A stretch of 38,973 bases of DNA from Xenococcaceae cyanobacterium MO_167.B52 (GTDB lineage Bacteria > Cyanobacteriota > Cyanobacteriia > Cyanobacteriales > Xenococcaceae), in assembly GCA_030065315.1 (NCBI GenBank), contig JASJDB010000003.1, positions 1-38,973 on the forward strand. Direction: 5' to 3'. Positions within the stretch are counted from its first letter, which is position 1, and each line of letters starts with the position of its first letter. The position numbers and the translations under genes are program-made. Below, piece after piece: positions 8,895-15,720 of this stretch. Below the pieces are notes generated by a model. The model did not search any database. It was not told the DNA's origin and saw only the letters and a program-made list of their open reading frames with translations.

Positions 8895-8921
8895 ACTTTA
8901 ATAAGTACCCGGGTATGTCAA
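8895..8921 (-). promoter_or_regulatory. Promoter/operator candidate for the RHH-ycf46 unit
   Basis: Reading the minus strand, TTGACA (8921-8916) is followed directly by the perfect 10-bp palindrome TACCCGGGTA (8915-8906) and then AT-rich TAAAGT (8900-8895, 15-bp spacer) close to the ATG. The -35 and palindrome are clear; the -10 is weak. Confidence 0.5.
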
Positions 8922-9155
8922 CTAATTTATCTGGTGTTTTGGGTTCTGTCAAGATGTTAAACCATCATGACGGCAATATTGTTACATAGCTTTACAGTTA
9001 GTAATATGTAGCAATATTTAAAGTATCGAGACAGTAGTGGATTTATAGACTAAAACCTTTCTCTGACAAGGAGTATAGAGAAGATTGGGGATTTTTTGAG
9101 CAACTATTAACAATAATCAACACTTACCAAGCCCTTCGGGCTAAAGTCAGAAGTC

Positions 9156-9345
9156 ATACTAAATCCTGTTTAGATACAACACTTTAAATTTGTGGGAATT
9201 TAGAATGCAGAATTTAGAATGCAGAATTTAGCCCTAAAGGCACTAAAGTATTCCCTTCGGTCATTCCCTATCGGTCAATGCAGAAAGGTTTAAGCTAATT
9301 CTACGCTTTAAACTAAAAGTATACTTTGGTAAGCGGATTTAGTAT
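9156..9345. mobile_element. MITE-like element, 11-bp terminal inverted repeats
   Basis: Perfect terminal inverted repeats ATACTAAATCC (9156-9166) and GGATTTAGTAT (9335-9345) bound 190 bp of non-coding DNA. The left end, including the inner dyad CTAAATCCTGTTTAG, recurs nearly unchanged at 21975-22010, which supports a mobile repeat. No transposase is present, so any movement would depend on an enzyme elsewhere. Confidence 0.5.
9197..9231. repeat. Tandem repeat, 14-bp period (two heptamers)
   Basis: The unit AATTTAGAATGCAG occurs twice and is followed by AATTTAG, so it can be read as five alternating heptamers. Confidence 0.65.
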
Positions 9346-9353
9346 TATTTCTG

Positions 9354-11870
9354 TTATGCAGTCTGCTTGATGACCTTTCTTGTAGTCTTTTTAGAATATT
9401 CTTCTAAAGTAAATGCATCTACCTGGATTGAATCATTACGAGCAGTTTCAGCTTGGGTTAATAATTCAACTTCATCCAGGTTAATTATCTTTGCCTCTAG
9501 AGCATTACGAATCAGGTTTCTTGGTTTTTCTGAGGGTAATTTACCTTCTTTACTAGCAGTTTTGATTTTTTGGAGAATGGACTCAGCTTGAACTGATAAG
9601 GCAAAGGCGTTTTCCAGTCTTCCTAAAGCTTCTTCAGTATTAGTGGGAATGTGCATATCTGCGGTCAACCGCTCCCTTTGAGTTCCTAGATTTTGAACAA
9701 TCTGAGCGACTTTAGAACCTAATTGATCCGATGGCATTTTGCCAATAGGGTTAAGTCGCCACCAAGTTGCAATAACTTTTGATAATGGTAATGAGATATT
9801 ACTAAAGATCCCTTCAAATCCCTGTTGGATTTGAGCAAAAGCATATTGGATTGACCAATGTACTAGAGGTAAATCTTCGGGATTTCTGCCTTCTGCTTCA
9901 AAACGACGTAGGGTAGCAGTAGCTAGATACATCCAAGAAAGAATATCAGCAAATCTTCCTGTAAGTTTTTCCTGGCGTTTGAGACTTCCACCATAGGTAA
10001 GTAAAACTACATCGGTTAGAAAAGCAAAACTAGCAGTAGACCAGGCTAATTTACGATAATATTTGGCAGTAGCTCCCGATACAGGAGAAAGAGCTAGATA
10101 ACCGCGAGTCAAGCTGAGTAAGAGAGTACGGAAGAAGTTACGTACTATTGAGCCAAGATGGTGCCAAAATACTCGATCAAATGCCTTAATATCAGACTTA
10201 TTTAAAGCTTCGATTTCGCGATAGACATAGGGATGAGAACGAATTACCCCCTGTCCGAAGATAATCATGGTACGAGTGAGAATATTCGCTCCTTCCACAG
10301 TAATAGGAATAGGTGTGGCAGAGTAAATATTAGCTAGTAAATTTCTTGAACCTCGACAAATGCCAGCACCGCCGAGAATATCCATGCCATCATTAATAAT
10401 TTTACGGGAAAGCTCGGTAAAATTATATTTTGCGATCGCAGAAATTACCGCAGGTTGTTCACCTCGATCTACTGCACCTACTGTATATAGCCTGGCAGCT
10501 TCCATTAGATAGGTTAATCCGCCAATACGGGCAAGGGGTTCTTCAATACCTTCAAAACGACCGATATTTAGTCCAAATTGTCTTCTGACTCTACTATATG
10601 CACCTGTAACCCTAGTTACTAATTTGGCAATGCCAGTACAGGTAGCAGGAAAACTAATACCTCTTCCTGCTGCGAGGGATTGCATCAGCATTTTCCAACC
10701 CTGTCCCGCTTGTTCTGTACCACCAATAATTTGATCGATGGAAATAACTACATCATGTCCTTCTGTGGGCGAGTTGTAGAAGGGTACACCCATCGGATCA
10801 TGTCGGCGATTAATAATCACGCCAGGGGTACTAGTGGGAATTAAAGCACAAGTAATACCGACATCTTCCCCTTTACCCAGTAGGTTATCAGGGTCACGGA
10901 GTCTAAACGCTAACCCCATTAAAGTGGCAATAGTAGCTAGAGTAATGTAGCGTTTTTTCCAGTTCAAACGCAGATATAATTTTCCATCATCACCTTTAAA
11001 CACTACTCCATTAGAGATAATACTGCCTGCATCCGATCCTGCATTGGGTTCAGTTAAAGCAAAACAAGGAATTTCCTCACCTGTTGCCAGTCTAGGTAAA
11101 TAATAATCTTTTTGAGCTTCTGTCCCATAGCGTAGGAGTAATTTAGCCGGTCCCAAGGAATTAGTAACGCCCACTGTAGCAGTATGAGTAAAAGAACGAG
11201 AAGCCAACTTCATCATTATGGAACTGTAAGCCAAGTTAGAAAATCCTAAACCCCCATATTCAGTAGGAATCATCATGCCAAAGAAACGCTCTTGTCTCAG
11301 ATAATCCCAAACTTCAGGTGGTAAGTCTTGACGAGAATGAATTTCCCAGTCAGTTGCCATCTGACAGACTTTTTCTACCTGATTATCGAGGAAGGAACGA
11401 ATATTTTTGAGTTCGGAACGACCTTCGATAGTCGCTGGCGCGGACGGAATTCGGAGTGCCCTTCGGGAGTCGCTAATGCGGACGGAGTTTTTAGGTATTA
11501 ATGGATAAGGTTCGTTGAGGAGGCGTTTGAAATTGGGTTTGCCTGAGAAGAATTCACCATCTACCCAAACATTACCAGCTTCAATTGCTTCTCGTTCTGT
11601 ATCGGATATTTTGGGTAATAGTTTTAGAGCTTTTAGGGTTTTAACAATAGGGGTTGTAATTATTAACTGGCGCAGTTGCGGAATATTAAAAACTAACGCT
11701 ACAACACCAAAGATAATCCAGCCCCAAATTGGTGCTTGAAAAACCCATAATATAGTAGCCACGTATAGCGACCATACCCAAAGGGGAACACCCATATAGC
11801 CAAAGACGACTAGTGCCAGCAAAAATATAACAATAGAAATACTAAAGGTAGATTCAAAAAGATTAATCAT
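9354..11870 (-). CDS. fadE: Acyl-CoA dehydrogenase, FadE type
   Basis: The 838-aa product has the full architecture of the E. coli FadE class: two or three hydrophobic N-terminal segments (about residues 8-75), then a core with TEYGGLGFS, the flavin/substrate signature CFALTEPNAGSDAG, and a C-terminal half containing ITVEGANILTR and MIIFGQGVIRSHPYVYREIEA. It should oxidise acyl-CoA to trans-2-enoyl-CoA with FAD, passing electrons to an electron-transfer flavoprotein (no etf genes in this window). GGGAG about 8 nt before ATG 11870 supports the start. It follows fadA by 214 bp containing a MITE-like element, so it may have its own promoter. Near residues 125-150 there is a segment (SVRISDSRRALRIPSAP) that the family alignment would not predict and that is encoded by repeat-like DNA. 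Confidence 0.92.
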   Translation of the reverse strand: MINLFESTFSISIVIFLLALVVFGYMGVPLWVWSLYVATILWVFQAPIWGWIIFGVVALVFNIPQLRQLIITTPIVKTLKALKLLPKISDTEREAIEAGNVWVDGEFFSGKPNFKRLLNEPYPLIPKNSVRISDSRRALRIPSAPATIEGRSELKNIRSFLDNQVEKVCQMATDWEIHSRQDLPPEVWDYLRQERFFGMMIPTEYGGLGFSNLAYSSIMMKLASRSFTHTATVGVTNSLGPAKLLLRYGTEAQKDYYLPRLATGEEIPCFALTEPNAGSDAGSIISNGVVFKGDDGKLYLRLNWKKRYITLATIATLMGLAFRLRDPDNLLGKGEDVGITCALIPTSTPGVIINRRHDPMGVPFYNSPTEGHDVVISIDQIIGGTEQAGQGWKMLMQSLAAGRGISFPATCTGIAKLVTRVTGAYSRVRRQFGLNIGRFEGIEEPLARIGGLTYLMEAARLYTVGAVDRGEQPAVISAIAKYNFTELSRKIINDGMDILGGAGICRGSRNLLANIYSATPIPITVEGANILTRTMIIFGQGVIRSHPYVYREIEALNKSDIKAFDRVFWHHLGSIVRNFFRTLLLSLTRGYLALSPVSGATAKYYRKLAWSTASFAFLTDVVLLTYGGSLKRQEKLTGRFADILSWMYLATATLRRFEAEGRNPEDLPLVHWSIQYAFAQIQQGFEGIFSNISLPLSKVIATWWRLNPIGKMPSDQLGSKVAQIVQNLGTQRERLTADMHIPTNTEEALGRLENAFALSVQAESILQKIKTASKEGKLPSEKPRNLIRNALEAKIINLDEVELLTQAETARNDSIQVDAFTLEEYSKKTTRKVIKQTA
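11430..11490. repeat. Repeat-derived insertion inside fadE
   Basis: Two copies of AGTCGCT-NNN-GCGGACGGA (starting at 11430 and 11468, 38 bp apart) flank a CCCTTCGGG hairpin. The stretch is more GC-rich than its surroundings and is read in frame within fadE, adding roughly 20 residues between the N-terminal region and the dehydrogenase core. Confidence 0.65.
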
Positions 11871-11960
11871 ATTATCTCTCCCAAAAACTTATTTTTAAAT
11901 AACCTGGGTCAATTTAAAGAAGACGGAGCAAAAGTATATTGGAGCAGTACGACTAAAAGA

Positions 11961-12078
11961 TAGACCTCTTGCATAAGTCTTGAATTGCTTTGTTTTATTT
12001 ACAAATGACGGGTGACAAATGACAAATAACAAATAACAAATGACTTTTAAGATAAAAATTATTTTTGCAAGAAGTCTA
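11961..12078. mobile_element. MITE-like element between fadA and fadE
   Basis: Terminal inverted repeats TAGACCTCTTGCA (11961-11973) and TGCAAGAAGTCTA (12066-12078) match over 12 of 13 bases and bound a 118-bp non-coding element that encloses a heptamer tract. No coding capacity. Confidence 0.5.
12001..12042. repeat. Heptamer tandem repeat (ACAAATG/ACAAATA x6)
   Basis: Six contiguous 7-base units from 12001: ACAAATG, ACGGGTG, ACAAATG, ACAAATA, ACAAATA, ACAAATG. This is a typical cyanobacterial STRR, lying inside the MITE-like element. Confidence 0.75.
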
Positions 12079-12084
12079 ATGAAC

Positions 12085-13266
12085 TCATAACATCAAATTT
12101 TCAAAGACTCCAGCAGCACCCATACCACCTCCAATACACATAGTTACCATGCCATAGCGGATACCACGTCGTTGCATTTCATGGAGTAAGGTAGCAGTGA
12201 GTTTTGCCCCAGTACAGCCGAGGGGATGTCCTAAAGCTATCGCACCACCGTTAACGTTTATAATGTCTTCATCTAGGGCAAGTTTGCGAATTACTGCTAG
12301 AGACTGTCCTGCAAAGGCTTCATTAAGCTCGATCAGTCCGATATCTGCTAGGGTTAAACCTACTTGTTTTAAGACTTTCGGGACGGCTTCTATGGGACCA
12401 GTACCCATAATTGCTGGTGGTACGCCAGCTATCGCATAACCCAAAAGTTTTGCCATGGGTTTGAGGTGCAGTTCATCCAGTATTTTCTGACTTACTATGA
12501 TACTTGCTGCTGCACCATCAGACATTTGGGAAGCATTGCCAGCAGTGACTGTACCTTTAACATGAAATACTGGTTTCAATTTAGCTAAGGCTTCTAAACT
12601 AGTGTCTGCCCTTACTCCTTCATCTGTGGCAAAGATTTTTTCTATAGTCTTGGCTTGTCCCTGGTCATAAATAGTTTCCTTTACTGTAATCGGAACAATT
12701 TCCGCAGTAAAACGACCTGATTTAATAGCTGCTAAGGCTCGTTTGTGCGATCGCAAAGCAAATTGATCTTGATCTTCACGGGAGATCTGAAACTCTCTAG
12801 CGACATTTTCCGCAGTAATCCCCATAGTGATATAGGGTTCGGGAGAATGATCCATTAGTTCGGGATTAGGTGCGAGATAATGACCACCCATAGGCATTAA
12901 ACTCATGGATTCGGCTCCACCAGCCACAATCACCTCTGCCTGTCCTGTCATAATGGCTTGGGATGCCATAGCAATAGTTTGTAATCCCGATGCACAGAAA
13001 CGATTCACCGTACAACCAGGTACAGAATCAGGTAATCCAGCCCGTTGTGCCACTATTCTGCCTAAATTGAAACCCTGTTCTCCTTCAGGAAAAGCACAAC
13101 CCATCATCACATCATCAATCAGTTCTGGCTTTAATTCTGGCACTTTTGCGATCGCACCTTGAACCGCAGTTGCGCCCAAATCATCGGGACGAACATTGTG
13201 TAAAGTTCCCCGTGGTGCTTTTCCAATAGCAGTTCTTACACTGCTTACTATATATGCTTCTTTCAT
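12085..13266 (-). CDS. fadA: Acetyl-CoA acyltransferase (thiolase)
   Basis: The 393-aa product is a full-length thiolase. The nucleophilic cysteine is Cys91 in NRFCASGLQ, the second catalytic region is [16 protein letters not shown], and the C-terminal acid/base cysteine lies in [11 protein letters not shown]. It cleaves 3-ketoacyl-CoA to acetyl-CoA and a shortened acyl-CoA, the last step of the beta-oxidation cycle. The sequence alone does not exclude a biosynthetic acetyl-CoA acetyltransferase, but the neighbouring FadN- and FadE-type genes favour the degradative role. The track begins 11 codons upstream; ATG 13266 is preferred because AAGGAG sits 7 nt before it. It follows the FadN gene by 71 bp on the same strand. 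Confidence 0.92.
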   Translation of the reverse strand: MKEAYIVSSVRTAIGKAPRGTLHNVRPDDLGATAVQGAIAKVPELKPELIDDVMMGCAFPEGEQGFNLGRIVAQRAGLPDSVPGCTVNRFCASGLQTIAMASQAIMTGQAEVIVAGGAESMSLMPMGGHYLAPNPELMDHSPEPYITMGITAENVAREFQISREDQDQFALRSHKRALAAIKSGRFTAEIVPITVKETIYDQGQAKTIEKIFATDEGVRADTSLEALAKLKPVFHVKGTVTAGNASQMSDGAAASIIVSQKILDELHLKPMAKLLGYAIAGVPPAIMGTGPIEAVPKVLKQVGLTLADIGLIELNEAFAGQSLAVIRKLALDEDIINVNGGAIALGHPLGCTGAKLTATLLHEMQRRGIRYGMVTMCIGGGMGAAGVFENLML

Positions 13267-13315
13267 TTCTTTCTCCTTTTTGAGTTCGGAATTACTCATA
13301 AATTAACAACGCCGA

Positions 13316-13343
13316 ACCACTAACTACTAACCACTAACTAATT
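13316..13343. repeat. Heptamer tandem repeat at the fadN stop codon
   Basis: Units ACCACTA, ACTACTA, ACCACTA and ACTAATT run from the fadN-fadA gap into the fadN stop codon (TAG on the minus strand at 13340-13338), so the repeat appears to supply the stop. Confidence 0.55.
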
Positions 13344-15680
13344 CCTCAAAGGCTTCTTCGTTTTCAGTACATGAGCAATTCTCTCTTGGGTTTTTGGTTC
13401 TTTAAGTAAGGGTAAAAACCTTTGTCTTTCTAGTTGTAGTAAATAGTCTTCACTTACTAGAGAAGGTGCAGATAGTTCACCACCAGAGATGACATATGCC
13501 AGATGTTGAGCTAAGAAGCGGTCATATTCAGAGATATACCCCCCTTGTTGGAAAACATAGGCTGCGTGTTCCAAAGCTGCACGAGCTGGAAGACCTAAAA
13601 CTTTAACTGCATCCCGATGAGGGATCGGTGCATAGCCTTCTAAATCCAGGCGGATTACTTCTTGTTTAGCGACATATAATCTGCGATCGCTATTTATGAC
13701 AATTCTAGCTGTGGGAGCTAGAAAACCAAGTTCTTGGGCTTCATAAGCACTATTGCTAACTTTTGCCATACCAATAGTTTCAAAGGCTTTTTGTAAGAAA
13801 GGTTGAATTTGATTGGGGGTTTCGGTAGCTGCGGTTTCTGCTGCCCAAGCTGCCATCCGCATGATGCCTCCAGCCCCAGGAATTAAGCCGACACTCAGTT
13901 CTACTAAACCGATATAGCTTTCTGCTGCTGCCACTACTTGAGGGCAAGCCATAACCAATTCACAACCACCACCAAGGGCTAAACCTTGCACCGCAGCCAC
14001 AATAGGTTTAGCAAAGTAATGGATTCGCTGTAAGGTTTTTTGGAATTGACTAATCAAATTGGATACTGAGTCTAAATCACCTGATTGAGCCAGCAGCCCC
14101 ATTTCTGCCAGATTAACTCCTGCACAGAAGTTAGAGTTATTATTGCCGATGACCATACCTCGATAATCTTGGGTTTCCAGAATATCTAAGACTTCAGTAA
14201 ACCCTTCCATTACTTTAAAACTAAGGGTATTACCTTTAGAACGGAAATCGTATAAAACTACCCCATCTCCCAAATCCAATAAAGCAGCTTCTTCGTTTTG
14301 CCAAAGAATATTTTTCTTACTCGATTTAATAAGCTTGAGATCGATTTCATCTTCAGGAATATTAAGAGGCATATATCCCTGACTGGGAGTATAAACCGTA
14401 TCTTGTTTATAGAATCCTTCAACTTGGTGATGTTTGATCATGGTTTCGACCCAACCTGCTAAGGGAATATCCGCTGTTTGCAAATCAGTAATCACAGTTT
14501 TAAAACCTAGTGCATCCCAAATTTCAAATGGACCCAGTTCCCAACCAAATCCCCAACGCATTGCCCTGTCTAATTCTGCTAAATTATCGGTAATTTCAGG
14601 AATGCGATAAGCACTGTAGCTAAGAATGGAGAGAATCAACTTGCGGAAAAACTTGCCAGCCCGACTACTATCCTGATATAAAGCTCTTAATCTTTCTGGT
14701 AGTTCGAGTTTTTGGATGGCTTTAAGATTACCTAAATTCAGAGGTTTGGCTGGTTCATAGTTTAGAGTTTCAGGATTGAGAGAGAGGATTATTCCTGCTT
14801 CTTTTTTGTAAAATCCTTGACCTGCTTTCGCCCCTAATTTTCCTGTTTCTACTAGCTTTGCTAGTAGAGGAGGTACGCGGAAGATATCACGGCTTTCATC
14901 TTCAGGAACGGCTGGATAGAGATTTTTTGCCACATAAACTAAAGTATCTAAGCCAACTAAATCCGCAGTACGGAAAGTTGCTGATTTTGGTCTACCAACT
15001 AGAGTTCCTGTGAGGGTATCAATTTCTTCGATGGTATATCCTTCTTCTAGAAAAGCTTTAACACCCAACATGGTGGCATAAATACCGATGCGATTAGCAA
15101 TAAAGTTAGGGGTATCTTTAGCTATCACAACTCCTTTCCCTAAATGGAGACGACCAAACCATTTGAGCCTATCTAGTACTTTAGGATCGGTATTTGGTGT
15201 GGGAATTAGTTCTAATAACTTGAGATAACGAGGGGGATTAAAGAAATGAGTCCCTAAAAAGTTGGTTCTTAAAGATTCTGGCAATCCTTGTGCAATCTGA
15301 TGAACAGGTAAACCACTAGTATTGGTAGAAATAATCGTATCTTGTCTGACTACTTTTGCGACTTTCGCCATCAACTCTTGTTTAATGGCTAAATTTTCGA
15401 TTACTGCTTCAATAATCCAATCTACCTCAGCCAAACTTGCTAAATGTTCATCAAAGTTGCCGAGAGTGATATGACGAGCAGTTTTTTCGGTAAATAAAAT
15501 TGGTGGTTTCAGCTTTAAAGCTTTTTTCCAACTAGCCTCAACAATGACATTTTTATTGTCTTCAGCAGCAGCTATATCCAGTAAATAAACTGTTAAGCCA
15601 ATATTCGCCAGATGGGCTGCAATCTGGGAACCCATAACACCTGCACCTAATACGGCAGCGGTTCGGAACGGTTTAAACAT
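13338..15680 (-). CDS. fadN: 3-hydroxyacyl-CoA dehydrogenase/enoyl-CoA hydratase
   Basis: The 780-aa protein is a two-enzyme fusion. The N-terminal half is a 3-hydroxyacyl-CoA dehydrogenase: Rossmann motif VLGAGVMGSQIAAHLA (from about residue 10), STNTSGLP and the catalytic-His region GTHFFNPPRY. The C-terminal part (from about residue 480) is an enoyl-CoA hydratase with GGGCEL and GLVELSVGLIPGAGG, which hold the two expected catalytic glutamates. The order dehydrogenase-then-hydratase is that of Bacillus FadN and archaeal fusions, the reverse of E. coli FadB. It would carry out hydration and NAD-dependent oxidation in beta-oxidation. AAGGAG 9 nt before ATG 15680 decides the start over the track's upstream one. 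It is 40 bp from the ligase gene, clearly one transcription unit. Confidence 0.92.
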   Translation of the reverse strand: MFKPFRTAAVLGAGVMGSQIAAHLANIGLTVYLLDIAAAEDNKNVIVEASWKKALKLKPPILFTEKTARHITLGNFDEHLASLAEVDWIIEAVIENLAIKQELMAKVAKVVRQDTIISTNTSGLPVHQIAQGLPESLRTNFLGTHFFNPPRYLKLLELIPTPNTDPKVLDRLKWFGRLHLGKGVVIAKDTPNFIANRIGIYATMLGVKAFLEEGYTIEEIDTLTGTLVGRPKSATFRTADLVGLDTLVYVAKNLYPAVPEDESRDIFRVPPLLAKLVETGKLGAKAGQGFYKKEAGIILSLNPETLNYEPAKPLNLGNLKAIQKLELPERLRALYQDSSRAGKFFRKLILSILSYSAYRIPEITDNLAELDRAMRWGFGWELGPFEIWDALGFKTVITDLQTADIPLAGWVETMIKHHQVEGFYKQDTVYTPSQGYMPLNIPEDEIDLKLIKSSKKNILWQNEEAALLDLGDGVVLYDFRSKGNTLSFKVMEGFTEVLDILETQDYRGMVIGNNNSNFCAGVNLAEMGLLAQSGDLDSVSNLISQFQKTLQRIHYFAKPIVAAVQGLALGGGCELVMACPQVVAAAESYIGLVELSVGLIPGAGGIMRMAAWAAETAATETPNQIQPFLQKAFETIGMAKVSNSAYEAQELGFLAPTARIVINSDRRLYVAKQEVIRLDLEGYAPIPHRDAVKVLGLPARAALEHAAYVFQQGGYISEYDRFLAQHLAYVISGGELSAPSLVSEDYLLQLERQRFLPLLKEPKTQERIAHVLKTKKPLRN

Positions 15681-15720
15681 TATGTTTTTCTCCTTTGAAT
15701 TCAATAATGATTAGAGTGGG

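Larger units (their letters stand above)
8922..9353. other. Intergenic region with MITE-like element
   Basis: No gene is seen between the end of fadE and the RHH promoter. It contains a GCCCTTCGGGC hairpin (9131-9141), the MITE-like element 9156-9345, and a heptamer-based tandem tract inside it. Confidence 0.6.
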
